A DNA stretch of 64,000 bases from assembly GCF_036322625.1 (NCBI RefSeq), contig NZ_AP027266.1, forward strand, positions 747,001-811,000. The letters are read 5' to 3'. The position numbers and the translations under genes are program-made. This stretch comes from Roseicyclus marinus. Lineage in GTDB: Bacteria > Pseudomonadota > Alphaproteobacteria > Rhodobacterales > Rhodobacteraceae. The notes beneath the pieces are model-generated. The model did no database searches and was not told where the DNA came from. It saw nothing but the letters and a program-made list of their open reading frames with translations. Of the stretch, positions 16,966 to 25,957 are shown in pieces. The first letter of the stretch is position 1. Every line of letters begins with the position of its first letter.

Positions 16966-18567
16966 TCAGGCTCCCGACAGGATCAGATCGGCCGCCCGCA
17001 TCGCGGCCATGATCACGGGCGCATTCGTGTTGGCCGAGGTGATGTTGGGAAAGATCGAGGCATCGACCACGCGCAGCCGGTCCATCCCATGCACGCGCAA
17101 GGTCGGATCGACCACGCCGCCCGCCTCTTGCGGGGCCATGCGACAGGTGCCGCAGGGGTGATAGACCGTGCCCGCGCGGTCCCGCGCATCGGCAAGGATC
17201 GCGTCATCTTGCTGCCCGACAGGGCTGAACCCATGCGCCGCCACCGCCAGCTTGCGGAGCGGTTCCGCCTCCATCAGCTGGGCGATGAGCCGCCCGCCCG
17301 CGACCATGTCGTCCAGGTCGCGCGCGGTGGACAGCGAATTGGGCCGGATCGCGGGCTGGGCCGTCGGATCGGGGCTGGCTATGTCGATCCGCCCCCGGCT
17401 GGTCGGGCGGCAGGGATTGAACGAGATGATGAAGCCCGGCCATGGATCGGGCCGCAACAGCGGGCGCTTGTCGCGGTAGACGGTCGAATAGGACAAGGGG
17501 TTGAAGTAAAGCTGCATGTCGGCCTGCGCCAGATCGGGCCGCGACCGCACAAGCCCGCCCATCTGGTTCACGCTCAGGCTGAAGGGGCCGTCGCGGAACA
17601 GCGCATAGCGCAGCGCCGCCATCACCTGACCCTTTCGGCTGCCCATCACCTGGTTCAGCGTCGGTTCCTCGCAGCGATAGGTATAGGTGACGGCAAGATG
17701 ATCTTGCAGCGCGCCTCCCACGCCCGGCGCGTCCAGCACCACGGGCAGGCCCATCCGCTGCAACAGATCGCCCGGTCCGATGCCCGACACTTGCAGAAGT
17801 TGCGGGGATTTCACCGCACCCGCCGACAAGATCACCTCGCCCCGGCATTCTGCCGTCATGATCTGGCCCCCGCGCCGATAGCGGATGCCGGTCGCGCGCC
17901 GCCCCTCCAGCATCAGGCCCAGAACCTCGGCCCCGGTGATGACCCGCAGGTTCGGCCGTTTCATGGCAGGCCGCAGGAATGCATCGGCCGCCGAATGCCG
18001 CCATCCCTTGCGGGTCGTGGTGCAATAGGGGCCTGCGCCCTCGCCGGTGACGGTGTCGCCCTCGGGCAATCCCAAGGCGCGGATCGCGTCGATGTAATGC
18101 CGTCCCAAGGGGTGGAATTCCGGCGAGCGGTCGCTGACCCAGAGCGGCCCGTTGCCCGTCCGTGTCCCATCCGCATGGATGCGCCGTTCGACGCGGGCGT
18201 AGACCTGCGCCACGTCCGCCGCGCCCCAGCCGGGGTTTCCGGCACTCGCCCAATCCTCGTAATCACCGGGCAGGCCACGGGCATAGACCATGGCATTGAT
18301 CGAGGATGATCCGCCCAGACCCTTGCCGCGCGGCCAATACATGCGGCGGCCGTTCAGTTCCGGGTCCGGTTCCGAATGCATCCGCCAGTTCACGGATTTG
18401 CCATGAAACGTAAGGCCATAGCCGATCGGCACGCGGATGTCGGGCCGCCGGTCCGTGCCGCCGGCCTCGACCACCAGAACGCGCGCGCGCCCATCCGCGC
18501 TCAACCGTTCGGCCAGCACCGATCCGGCCGATCCCGCCCCGATTATGATGTAATCCCAGATGTCCAA
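16966..18567 (-). CDS. GMC-family oxidoreductase (choline/alcohol dehydrogenase-like)
   Basis: A 533-residue FAD flavoenzyme. The ADP-binding motif DYIIIGAGSAGSVLAERLS is at the N-terminus, GMC signature 1 is RGKGLGGSSSINAMVYARG, and signature 2 is around LSAGAVKSPQLLQVSGIG. The C-terminal active-site region is YHPCGTCRM, then VVDASIFPNITSANTNAPVI. The start is a TTG at 18567 with GGAGGA four bases upstream; Met-coded starts further up would add a non-homologous leader. It resembles BetA and alcohol/polyethylene-glycol dehydrogenases, so the substrate is uncertain. It is divergent from a LysR gene that may regulate it. Confidence 0.85.
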   Translation of the reverse strand: MDIWDYIIIGAGSAGSVLAERLSADGRARVLVVEAGGTDRRPDIRVPIGYGLTFHGKSVNWRMHSEPDPELNGRRMYWPRGKGLGGSSSINAMVYARGLPGDYEDWASAGNPGWGAADVAQVYARVERRIHADGTRTGNGPLWVSDRSPEFHPLGRHYIDAIRALGLPEGDTVTGEGAGPYCTTTRKGWRHSAADAFLRPAMKRPNLRVITGAEVLGLMLEGRRATGIRYRRGGQIMTAECRGEVILSAGAVKSPQLLQVSGIGPGDLLQRMGLPVVLDAPGVGGALQDHLAVTYTYRCEEPTLNQVMGSRKGQVMAALRYALFRDGPFSLSVNQMGGLVRSRPDLAQADMQLYFNPLSYSTVYRDKRPLLRPDPWPGFIISFNPCRPTSRGRIDIASPDPTAQPAIRPNSLSTARDLDDMVAGGRLIAQLMEAEPLRKLAVAAHGFSPVGQQDDAILADARDRAGTVYHPCGTCRMAPQEAGGVVDPTLRVHGMDRLRVVDASIFPNITSANTNAPVIMAAMRAADLILSGA

Positions 18568-18659
18568 TCGCTCCTCCGACGCGCGGAAAATCGCAGGCTT
18601 GATGCCATCGGACAAACAATGGAAAACGGGGGAAAGGCCTAAATGGAATGGGGTCATTC

Positions 18660-19592
18660 ATGCGACATCTCCCGCCCCCTGCCTGGCTGCGCAGTTTCGA
18701 GGCCGCAGCGCGTCTTGGCGGCTTCACCGCGGCCGCCGCCGAACTGGGCCTGACGCCCGCCGCCGTCAGCCAGCAGATCCGCAGCCTCGAGGCGCGGCTG
18801 GGCTATCCCTTGTTCCACCGCCTGCCGCGCGGCGTGGCGCTGACCGAACTGGGCCAATCCTATCTGCCCGCTGTCCGCCGCGCCTTCGAGGATCTGGCGA
18901 GCGCCACGGCGGGGCTTTTCGGTGTCGCCCAGGGCCGCCCCCTGGTGGTGCGCGCCCCGCCCAGTTTCGCGGTGCTCTGCCTTGCGCCGCGCATTTCCGC
19001 CTTTCGCGCGCTGCATCCGGGCATTCCCCTCAGGCTGTGCTCGTCGACATGGGCCGACACGGCGCCCGAGGATCGGGTCGATGTCGATATCCGCTACGGC
19101 GATGGGCGCTGGCCGGTCGAGGATGTCCGCCCGCTGACGGAACCGGGGTCGGTCGTCGTCGCCCCGCCGGGGATCGATTTCGGGCCTGACCCGCTCGCCG
19201 TGCTGGCCCCGATGCTGGGGCAGGGGGCGATCCACATCATCGGGTGCGACAGTTTCTGGGAAGGCTTTGCGCGGCTTCACGGTATCCCCGAAACCTCCGT
19301 CGGTCGCGCCGTCGCGGTCGACAGTTCCCATGCCGCGCTCGAAATGGTCGCCGCAGGTCTTGGTGTCGCGCTGATGGCCCGCGATCTGGCACGGCCCTTT
19401 CTGGCGCAGGGGCGGATCAGCGTCGAACCCCGCCTGACGCTGCCGCATGATCAGGCGCATTTCGTCCTTGTCCCCAAAACCACCGATCCCCGCCCCGAGG
19501 CGCGGCTTTTCGCCGATTGGCTCGTGGCCGAGATGGCGGCCCTTGGCCCGCTCGTGTCCGGGCCCGTTCCGTCCACGCGGGGCTCCATCTGA
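18660..19592 (+). CDS. LysR-family regulator (GcvA-like)
   Basis: A 310-residue regulator with an N-terminal wHTH (LRSFEAAARLGGFTAAAAEL, TPAAVSQQIRSLEARLGYPLF) and a C-terminal periplasmic-binding-type effector domain. The opening LPPPAWLRSFEAAARLGG is typical of the GcvA/AmpR branch. The start at 18660 is preferred to an ATG at 18648. It is divergent from the GMC oxidoreductase, whose start is 92 bp away, so that gene is the likely target. Confidence 0.85.
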   Translation: MRHLPPPAWLRSFEAAARLGGFTAAAAELGLTPAAVSQQIRSLEARLGYPLFHRLPRGVALTELGQSYLPAVRRAFEDLASATAGLFGVAQGRPLVVRAPPSFAVLCLAPRISAFRALHPGIPLRLCSSTWADTAPEDRVDVDIRYGDGRWPVEDVRPLTEPGSVVVAPPGIDFGPDPLAVLAPMLGQGAIHIIGCDSFWEGFARLHGIPETSVGRAVAVDSSHAALEMVAAGLGVALMARDLARPFLAQGRISVEPRLTLPHDQAHFVLVPKTTDPRPEARLFADWLVAEMAALGPLVSGPVPSTRGSI

Positions 19593-19708
19593 AGGCGAGT
19601 GCGAAATTACTCGATCCCGTCAGGATTGCATGATCCCTCAAGGGCTTGGCGCATGGCGTCCGAGCCTTTAGAAGGGCCGGACAACAAACCTTTCAGGGAG
19701 GTAAAATC

Positions 19709-20671
19709 ATGTCGTTCTTCAAGGCTCTCGCAGCCGGTGCACTGGTCGCCGTCGCAACCCCCGCCTTCGCACAGGAACAGCTGTCCATCGCCACCGGCGG
19801 CACCGGCGGCGTCTATTACCCGATGGGCGGCGGTCTGGCCGAGATCATCAACGCACAGGTCGAGGGCTATTCGGCCACCGCCGAGGTCACCGGCGCATCC
19901 GTCGAGAACATGGGCCTGATCGCCACCGGCGACGCCGATCTCGCCATCGCGCTGGCCGATACGGTTGCACAGGCCTATGCCGGCACCGGCCGGTTCGAAG
20001 GCCAGCAGCTGCCCATGGTGCGCGGCCTCGCCTCGCTCTATGCCAACATGGTCCAGATCGTGACGCTGGACGGCTCGGGCATCACCTCGCTCGACGATCT
20101 GCGCGGCAAGCGCGTGTCGATCGGCGCGCCGGGTTCGGGCACCGAGGTCAATGCCGCAGCCATCCTGTCGGCCAACGGCATCAGCTATGACGATATCGAA
20201 GAACAGCGCCTGAACTTCAACGAAACCGCCGACGCGCTGGCCAATGGTGACATCGACGCGGGCTTCTGGTCGGTGGGCGCGCCCACCTCCTCGATCCTGA
20301 ACCTGTCGACCACCAACAACATCGTCATCCTCGAACTGACCGATGCCCAGCTCGAAGCGGCCCGTGCCGCCGATGCGACCTTTGCGGTGACCACGCTGGC
20401 CGGCGGCACCTACACCGGTGTCGACTCCGACATCACCGTTCTGGGCATCCCGAACGTTCTGGTCGTCTCCGAAGAGATGTCGGACGATCTGGCCTATGCG
20501 ATCACCCGCGCCATGTTCGAGAACATCGCCGATCTGCAGGCCGTGCACCCGGCGGCGAACGAGACCACGGTCGAGTTCACCATCGCGGCGACCCCGGTTC
20601 CGTTGCACCCCGGTGCGATCCGCTACTACGAGGAAATCGGCACCATGATCCCGGACGCGCTGCGCCCGTGA
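19709..20671 (+). CDS. TAXI-family TRAP transporter solute-binding protein
   Basis: A 320-residue periplasmic receptor with a signal peptide (cleavage near AFAQ, residue 20). The mature N-terminus LSIATGGTGGVYYPMGGGLA is the TAXI hallmark, followed by GKRVSIGAPGSGTEVNAAA, which shapes the ligand site. A strong GGGAGG precedes the ATG. The stop overlaps the GTG start of the DUF1850 gene. Together with the fused permease at 21141 it forms a complete TAXI-TRAP importer; the ligand is probably an organic acid such as glutamate, but this is not certain. Confidence 0.9.
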   Translation: MSFFKALAAGALVAVATPAFAQEQLSIATGGTGGVYYPMGGGLAEIINAQVEGYSATAEVTGASVENMGLIATGDADLAIALADTVAQAYAGTGRFEGQQLPMVRGLASLYANMVQIVTLDGSGITSLDDLRGKRVSIGAPGSGTEVNAAAILSANGISYDDIEEQRLNFNETADALANGDIDAGFWSVGAPTSSILNLSTTNNIVILELTDAQLEAARAADATFAVTTLAGGTYTGVDSDITVLGIPNVLVVSEEMSDDLAYAITRAMFENIADLQAVHPAANETTVEFTIAATPVPLHPGAIRYYEEIGTMIPDALRP

Positions 20672-21141
20672 GCAGGAGGATCGGAGGGGGGCTTTCAGCC
20701 CTCCTCCTGACCGCTCTCGTCTCGGGCCCGACCCTTGCGCAGGACCTGGTGGTCACGCGCAGCGACGGGGCCGAGATCCTGCGGCTGCCCGCGCCCGATG
20801 GTGTGGGCTGGTGCATTCTCTGGAACCATTCGGTGCAGGGCTTTCCGGTGACGGATTGCTACGAGAACCGGTCCGGGCGAATGGTGCTGGTGCGCTCGCG
20901 CCAGCCCGATTTCGCGGCGGGGCTCGGGCATATTCCCGGTAGGGGCCGTCAGGTCTCGGACGGGGAGGGCGGTTACTGGATCCTCGACATCGACGAAGCC
21001 GTGCCGGGTGACGCCTATGTCCTGCGCCCCGGCGCAGGCGCGGTCGATCACCGGATCGAGATGGGCGACACCATCGTGTCGCTTTCGGCGCTGGCCCCGC
21101 GCGACCGGGTGCGCATCGCCCTGACAGAAGGGAACGAGTGA
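20668..21141 (+). CDS. DUF1850 protein of the TRAP operon
   Basis: A 157-residue exported protein with a GTG start overlapping the previous stop as GTGA. A signal peptide runs to about residue 23 (ALVSGPTLAQ). The core has WCILWNHSVQGFPVTDCYENR with the DUF1850 pattern. The gene is sandwiched between the TAXI receptor and the TRAP permease, as is usual for this family, so an accessory role in the transporter is inferred. The stop overlaps the permease start by one base (TGATG). Confidence 0.85.
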   Translation: MSRRIGGGLSALLLTALVSGPTLAQDLVVTRSDGAEILRLPAPDGVGWCILWNHSVQGFPVTDCYENRSGRMVLVRSRQPDFAAGLGHIPGRGRQVSDGEGGYWILDIDEAVPGDAYVLRPGAGAVDHRIEMGDTIVSLSALAPRDRVRIALTEGNE

Positions 21142-23117
21142 TGAGCGGCGACACCGAAATCCGCCCCGTTGAGGCCCCGCAACCCCGGTTCGCGTTGCGT
21201 GCCATCACCGTCGTGGGCATCGCCCTGTCGCTGTTCCAGCTCTACGCGGCGGGTCTCCAGCCGCTTGGCCTGTTCTTTCAACGGCCCATCCACCTGGGCT
21301 TCATCCTTGTCCTGTGTTTCCTGATCTACCCGGTCTTTGGCCGCCACCGCCCGCGCGGGGCGCTGGGCTGGGCCATCGACGGGGCGCTGATCGTGGCGGG
21401 TGTCGCGGTCGGCGCATGGGTGCCGCTCAACATCGACATCATCGCCAACCAGATCTTTCCGCGCGACATCGACGTGTGGATGGGCGTTCTGACCATGATC
21501 GTGGTGCTCGAGGGGGCGCGGCGCGCCGTGGGCTTCGGCATGACGATCATCGGCGCGTTCTTCATCGCCTATGCCTTCGCGGGCAGCCGGGGAGAATTGC
21601 CCTTCCTCGCCGATTGGATGCCCGGCATCCTGAACCATCGCGGCTACGGGCTTGACCGCGTGGCAAGCCAGATGACGCTCGGGGCCGAGGGGATCTACGG
21701 CATCCCGCTGGGTGTGGCCGCAACCTTCATCTTCGTCTTCGTCCTGTTCGGTGCGTTCCTCGAAGTGACGGGCGCGGGCAAGTTCTTCATCGATCTGGCC
21801 TATGCCGCCACCGGAAGGCAGCGCGGCGGCCCGGCCAAGGCCGCCGTGATCGCCAGCGCGGGCATGGGCTCCATCTCGGGCTCGGCCATCGCGAACGTGG
21901 TCACCACCGGGGCCTTCACCATCCCGCTGATGAAGAAACTGGGCTACCGCCCCGCGCAGGCCGGCGGGATCGAGGCTGCGGCCTCGACCGGCGGGCAGAT
22001 CATGCCGCCCCTGATGGGGGCGGGCGCCTTTCTCATGTCCGAATTCACCCGCACGCCCTATGTCGACATCGTTCTCGTGTCGATCTTTCCCGCCATTCTC
22101 TATTTCGGCGCGGTCTACCTTCTGGTGCATATCGCCGCCGTGAAACAGGGCATGACCGGCATGAGCGCCGAGGAATTGCCCAGCGTCCGCTCGGTTCTGG
22201 CCGAAGGCTGGCATTTCCTGTTGCCGCTTGTGGCCCTCACATGGCTTCTCGTCGCGGGATATTCGCCGATGCGAGTGGGCTTTTACGCCATCGTCTCGGT
22301 CGTGGCCGCCGCGTCGGCCAAGGCGCTCTGGACCTTTTTCTCCAGCCAGCCGAGCTGGGGCGGGTTCGTCGCGCTCTGCAAGCGTGGGCTGGACCTCACG
22401 CTTCAGGCGCTGGAGCTGGGCGCGCGCAACGCGGTCGCCGTCTCCATGGCCTGCGCGGTCGCGGGCATCATCGTGGGCGTCGTGGGCCTGACCGGTCTGG
22501 GGCTGAAATTCTCGGCCATGATGATCGCGTTTTCGGGCGGCAACCTGGTGCTGGCGCTGATCCTTGTTCTCATCGCAAGCCTGATCCTCGGGATGGGGCT
22601 GCCCGTGACGGCGGCCTATATCGTGCTGATCATCCTCGTCGGTCCCGCCCTGACCGAGGAATTCGGCATCCCGATCCTGATCGCGCATCTGGTCGTCTTC
22701 TGGTATTCGCAAGACAGCAATGTCACGCCCCCCGTGGCGCTTGCGGGCTTTGCGGGCGCGGCCATTGCCGGATCGAAACCGATGGAGACGAGCGTTCAGG
22801 CGTGGAAATACGCCAAGGGTCTCTACCTTATCCCGCTCTTCATGGTGTTCAACGAGGAAATCATCCTCGGCGGTCCCTTGCCCCTCGTGATCTGGAGCGG
22901 CGTGATCGCCGTGATTGCACTCGTGGCCTTTGCCGCCGCGCTCGAAGGGTTCTTGTGGCGCGCCATGCCCATCTGGCAGCGCGTGGCCCTGGTGCCCGGT
23001 GTCATCGCGATCTTCTGGCCCGACATCATGGTCGAGGTGGCGGGCGTGGCCCTGATCCTCGCCATTCTCGGGGCGAACTGGTGGGGCGCGCGGGGCGAGG
23101 CAGCTGCGCGGGCCTAA
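21141..23117 (+). CDS. TRAP transporter fused DctQM permease
   Basis: A 658-residue inner-membrane protein combining a short N-terminal 4-helix DctQ-like part and a long DctM-like part with about 12 helices. Diagnostic words are AAVIASAGMGSISGSAIANVVTTGAFTIP and EAAASTGGQIMPPLMGAGAF in the first DctM half, and LILGMGLPVTAAYIVLI and SNVTPPVALAGFAGAAIAGS in the second. These match the 4TM/12TM fusion family. The ATG at 21141 is chosen because the in-frame GTG just before it gives no better ribosome site. It partners the TAXI receptor. Confidence 0.9.
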   Translation: MSGDTEIRPVEAPQPRFALRAITVVGIALSLFQLYAAGLQPLGLFFQRPIHLGFILVLCFLIYPVFGRHRPRGALGWAIDGALIVAGVAVGAWVPLNIDIIANQIFPRDIDVWMGVLTMIVVLEGARRAVGFGMTIIGAFFIAYAFAGSRGELPFLADWMPGILNHRGYGLDRVASQMTLGAEGIYGIPLGVAATFIFVFVLFGAFLEVTGAGKFFIDLAYAATGRQRGGPAKAAVIASAGMGSISGSAIANVVTTGAFTIPLMKKLGYRPAQAGGIEAAASTGGQIMPPLMGAGAFLMSEFTRTPYVDIVLVSIFPAILYFGAVYLLVHIAAVKQGMTGMSAEELPSVRSVLAEGWHFLLPLVALTWLLVAGYSPMRVGFYAIVSVVAAASAKALWTFFSSQPSWGGFVALCKRGLDLTLQALELGARNAVAVSMACAVAGIIVGVVGLTGLGLKFSAMMIAFSGGNLVLALILVLIASLILGMGLPVTAAYIVLIILVGPALTEEFGIPILIAHLVVFWYSQDSNVTPPVALAGFAGAAIAGSKPMETSVQAWKYAKGLYLIPLFMVFNEEIILGGPLPLVIWSGVIAVIALVAFAAALEGFLWRAMPIWQRVALVPGVIAIFWPDIMVEVAGVALILAILGANWWGARGEAAARA

Positions 23118-23166
23118 AGCATGTTGCGCAAAAGGGGGACCGGTTTTGCGCTTCTCGAACATGCGC
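23118..23166. repeat. Single copy of the GCGCAAAA/TTTTGCGC palindrome
   Basis: A diverged single copy of the 58-bp unit found in triplicate at 53.8 kb. GCGCAAAA and TTTTGCGC arms flank GGGGGACCGG. It fills the gap between the convergent TRAP permease and puuD genes. Confidence 0.75.
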
Positions 23167-23183
23167 CATCAAAAGGTTCGCGC

Positions 23184-24446
23184 CTAACGGCCTGACAAGA
23201 GTGCCAAGGGGCCGGGGGCGCTCCCTGCCTCCAGCCCTTGATACCAGCGCGCGATGGTCTCGCGTTCCTCGGGCTGCATGAAGCTGACATTGCCGGGCGG
23301 CATGGCGTGGCTGACGCCCGCTTGCAGGTAGATCGCGCGCGCCGCCCGCGCGATGGCGGCCTCATCATCCAGATGCACGCCGCGCGGGGCCCAGTGCAGG
23401 CCGGGCCAGGCAGGCTCTGCCGCATGGCACATGGAACAGCGGCCCAGAACGATATTCGTCACCTCCTCGAACCCCGCGCTCTCCACGATCGGGGCCAGGG
23501 TGTCGGGAATGGCGGCGCTACCCTCTGCCGCGCGGGGGGCGGGCAGGGCGGACAGCCAGATGATCGCCACGAAAATCACCGCCGTCGCCCCCCATGTCCA
23601 ATGCGGATTGCCCGTGCCCGCGTGGCGGGTGTTGAACCAATGCCGGATCAGAACCCCCATCAGGAAGACGAGGCTTGCGATGATCCAGGCGTTTTGTGTC
23701 CCGAAAGCCATCGGGTAATGGTTCGACAGCATCAGGAACACGACCGGCAGCGTCAGGTAATTGTTGTGGGTCGAGCGCAGCTTGGCGATCTTGCCGTATT
23801 TGGGATCGGGCGCGCGCCCGGCCTTGAGGTCGGCCACGACAATCCGCTGGTTGGGCATGATGATCAGGAAGACATTCGCCGTCATGATCGTGGCGGTAAA
23901 GGCCCCCAGATGCAGCAGCGCCGCGCGCCCGGTGAAGACCTGGTCGTAGCCCCAGGCCATGGCCACCAGAACCCCGAACAAGAGCACCATCAGCGTCGTG
24001 GGGCGGTTGCCCAAGGGGCTCTTGCACAGGGTGTCGTAGATCAGCCAGCCGATCCCCAGCGAGCCTGCGGAAATCGCCACCGCCTGCCAGGCGGCCAGAT
24101 CGACCTTGTCGTAATCGATCAGCACCATTTCCGCCCCGGCCCAATAGACCAGCGCCAAAAGTGCCGCCCCCGACAGCCATGTCGTGTAGCTTTCCCATTT
24201 GAACCAGGTCAGGTGCTCGGGCATCGCCTCGGGCGCGACCAGGAACTTGCGGATCTGGTAGAAGCCGCCGCCATGCACCTGCCATTCCTCGCCATGCGCG
24301 CCGGGGGGGAGGCCCGGCGCCTTGCGCAGGCTCAGGTCCAGCGCGATGAAATAGAAACTCGACCCGATCCAGGCCATGGCGGTGATCACATGCAGCCAGC
24401 GAACCGCAAAGGCGATCCAGTCTGTCAGGATGGCAAGGTCGAGCAT
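23184..24446 (-). CDS. puuD: Urate hydroxylase PuuD (membrane, cytochrome c-linked)
   Basis: A 420-residue protein starting MLDLAILTDWIAFAVRWLHV. About eight transmembrane helices carry conserved His residues (residues 19, 58, 227, 243 and 269 among them), and the C-terminal exported domain holds a heme c site CSMCH at 337-341. This is the DUF989/PuuD urate hydroxylase that converts urate to 5-hydroxyisourate. The start at 24446 follows the family N-terminus; a GTG at 24464 would add six residues. It is divergent from a LysR regulator and clustered with uraH and uraD, the next pathway steps. Confidence 0.9.
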   Translation of the reverse strand: MLDLAILTDWIAFAVRWLHVITAMAWIGSSFYFIALDLSLRKAPGLPPGAHGEEWQVHGGGFYQIRKFLVAPEAMPEHLTWFKWESYTTWLSGAALLALVYWAGAEMVLIDYDKVDLAAWQAVAISAGSLGIGWLIYDTLCKSPLGNRPTTLMVLLFGVLVAMAWGYDQVFTGRAALLHLGAFTATIMTANVFLIIMPNQRIVVADLKAGRAPDPKYGKIAKLRSTHNNYLTLPVVFLMLSNHYPMAFGTQNAWIIASLVFLMGVLIRHWFNTRHAGTGNPHWTWGATAVIFVAIIWLSALPAPRAAEGSAAIPDTLAPIVESAGFEEVTNIVLGRCSMCHAAEPAWPGLHWAPRGVHLDDEAAIARAARAIYLQAGVSHAMPPGNVSFMQPEERETIARWYQGLEAGSAPGPLALLSGR

Positions 24447-24528
24447 CGGCAGAGGTCCTTTCACGACGGGAATGGACCCTCAGGCTATCGCGGTGGGCTA
24501 CTTTCTGATAATTCCTGATTGTGCCAAG

Positions 24529-24549
24529 CACTTTCAAGAATTTCAAAAG
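24529..24549. promoter_or_regulatory. Candidate LysR operator upstream of puuD
   Basis: CACTTTCAAGAA followed by TTTCAAAAG lies in the puuD/LysR intergenic gap, just upstream of the LysR start. It shares its first 12 bases exactly with a perfect palindrome in the uraH/uraD gap. The second half is degenerate. Confidence 0.6.
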
Positions 24550-24558
24550 AATGCCGCC

Positions 24559-25470
24559 ATGAACAACATCAACAACATCCGCATGTTCGTGCGCGTCTAC
24601 GAGCTGGAAAACATGTCGGCGGCCGCGCGCGACCTGCGCGTGTCGGCGGCTGTCGCTTCGGCCCGGGTGGGCGAGCTGGAAAAGCACCTGGGCGTCCGGC
24701 TCTTCACCCGCACCACCCGCTCGATCCAGCCGACCGAACAGGGGCGCATCTTCTATGACAAGGCGGTGGCGATCCTCGATGCCGTCGACGATGCCGAGGC
24801 CGCAGTGCACGAGGTCACCCGCAAGCCGCGCGGATCGCTTTTCGTGGCGGCCCCCCTTGGCGTCGGTCGCCGCCTGATCGCCCCGGAAATCGCGGGGTTC
24901 CAGGCGCTTTATCCCGACATCTACGTCCGCCTGCGCCTGTCGGACCGCAAGATCGACATGACGACCGAAGGGTTGGACGTGGCCTTCATCCTCGGCAATC
25001 CGCCCGATTCCGCCCATCGCATCCGGGTGATTGCCGAATGCGCCCGCGTGCTCTGCGCCGCGCCCGACTACATCGCCAGGCGCGGCGCGCCCGAACACGG
25101 GGCCGATCTGGTGAACGATGCGCATGATTGCCTGCTTTTGCGCTTTCCCGGCTCGACCGAGTTTCGCTGGACGCTCGACACCAGCGACGGCCCGCAATCC
25201 TTTGCCGTGGCGGGGCCGGTCAGTTGCGATGATGGCGACGTGCTGACGCAATGGGCGCTCGACGGGCGCGGGATCGTGAACAAGCCCGTCTTCGACGTGG
25301 CCGACCACCTTTCCGCGGGGCGCTTGGTGCCGGTCTGCCGCAAGACCCCGCCGCCGCGCGCGCAACTGGCCGTGCTCTTTCCGCACAAACGCAACCAGGC
25401 CCCCAAGAACCGCCTGTTCATCGACTACATGGTCGACCGGATCAAGACGCGGCTCCGCGCGCCGGGTTAG
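24559..25470 (+). CDS. LysR-family regulator of the urate cluster
   Basis: A 303-residue regulator with an N-terminal wHTH (MFVRVYELENMSAAARDL, then VSAAVASARVGELEKHLGVRLF) and an effector domain in the second half. It is divergent from puuD, and its end interlocks with that of the convergent uraH. A shared TTTCAAGAA motif occurs in both flanking promoter gaps, so it probably controls puuD, uraH and uraD and responds to a purine intermediate (inference). The start at 24559 (MNNINNIRMF) is the family-like N-terminus. Confidence 0.87.
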   Translation: MNNINNIRMFVRVYELENMSAAARDLRVSAAVASARVGELEKHLGVRLFTRTTRSIQPTEQGRIFYDKAVAILDAVDDAEAAVHEVTRKPRGSLFVAAPLGVGRRLIAPEIAGFQALYPDIYVRLRLSDRKIDMTTEGLDVAFILGNPPDSAHRIRVIAECARVLCAAPDYIARRGAPEHGADLVNDAHDCLLLRFPGSTEFRWTLDTSDGPQSFAVAGPVSCDDGDVLTQWALDGRGIVNKPVFDVADHLSAGRLVPVCRKTPPPRAQLAVLFPHKRNQAPKNRLFIDYMVDRIKTRLRAPG

Positions 25471-25814
25471 CTCCCGCGATAGGTCGAATAGCCGAAGGGC
25501 GAGAGCAGCAGCGGCACGTGGTAATGCGCCTCCTCCGCCATGCGAAACCGCAAGGGCACGAGGTCGAGGAACGTATCCGGCGCGCCATGGGCCCGCAGGT
25601 AATCGCCCGCGTGAAACACCAGTTCGTAATCCCCGGTGGCAAAGCCGTCCTTGGGCAGGATCGGCGCATCGGTGCGGCCGTCCGAATTGGTCCGCGTCTC
25701 GGCCAGACGGATGCGCGTGCCATCTGCCTCCACCCGGTCGAGCGTGATGGTGACGCCTTGGGCGGGCAGCCCGCGCGCGGTGTCCAGAACATGTGTGGTC
25801 AGGTAGCCCGGCAT
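25467..25814 (-). CDS. uraH: 5-hydroxyisourate hydrolase (transthyretin-like)
   Basis: A 115-residue transthyretin-related enzyme that hydrolyses 5-hydroxyisourate to OHCU. The N-terminus GYLTTHVLDTARGLPAQGV carries the catalytic His, ETRTNSDGRTDAP gives the second motif, and the protein ends in the diagnostic YRGS. The start at 25814 is set by the family N-terminus; 17 upstream in-frame residues are not conserved. It is divergent from uraD, with a palindromic operator in between. Confidence 0.93.
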   Translation of the reverse strand: MPGYLTTHVLDTARGLPAQGVTITLDRVEADGTRIRLAETRTNSDGRTDAPILPKDGFATGDYELVFHAGDYLRAHGAPDTFLDLVPLRFRMAEEAHYHVPLLLSPFGYSTYRGS

Positions 25815-25884
25815 CGTGTCCTCCTGCGGTTCATCCGGTTCTGGCCCGTTCGATGCGGGCGGCAAACAGCATCCTTGGGCGAAA

Positions 25885-25906
25885 CACTTTCAAGAAATTC
25901 TTGAAA
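25885..25906. promoter_or_regulatory. Palindromic operator between uraH and uraD
   Basis: TTTCAAGAA, one base, TTCTTGAAA is a perfect 9-1-9 inverted repeat preceded by CAC. The same CACTTTCAAGAA occurs upstream of puuD. It is the likely LysR binding site for the divergent uraH and uraD genes. Confidence 0.7.
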
Positions 25907-25957
25907 CCGTGATCTTTCATCCCGGTCTAACCTGAAGATCAATCTCAGGAGGATGAC

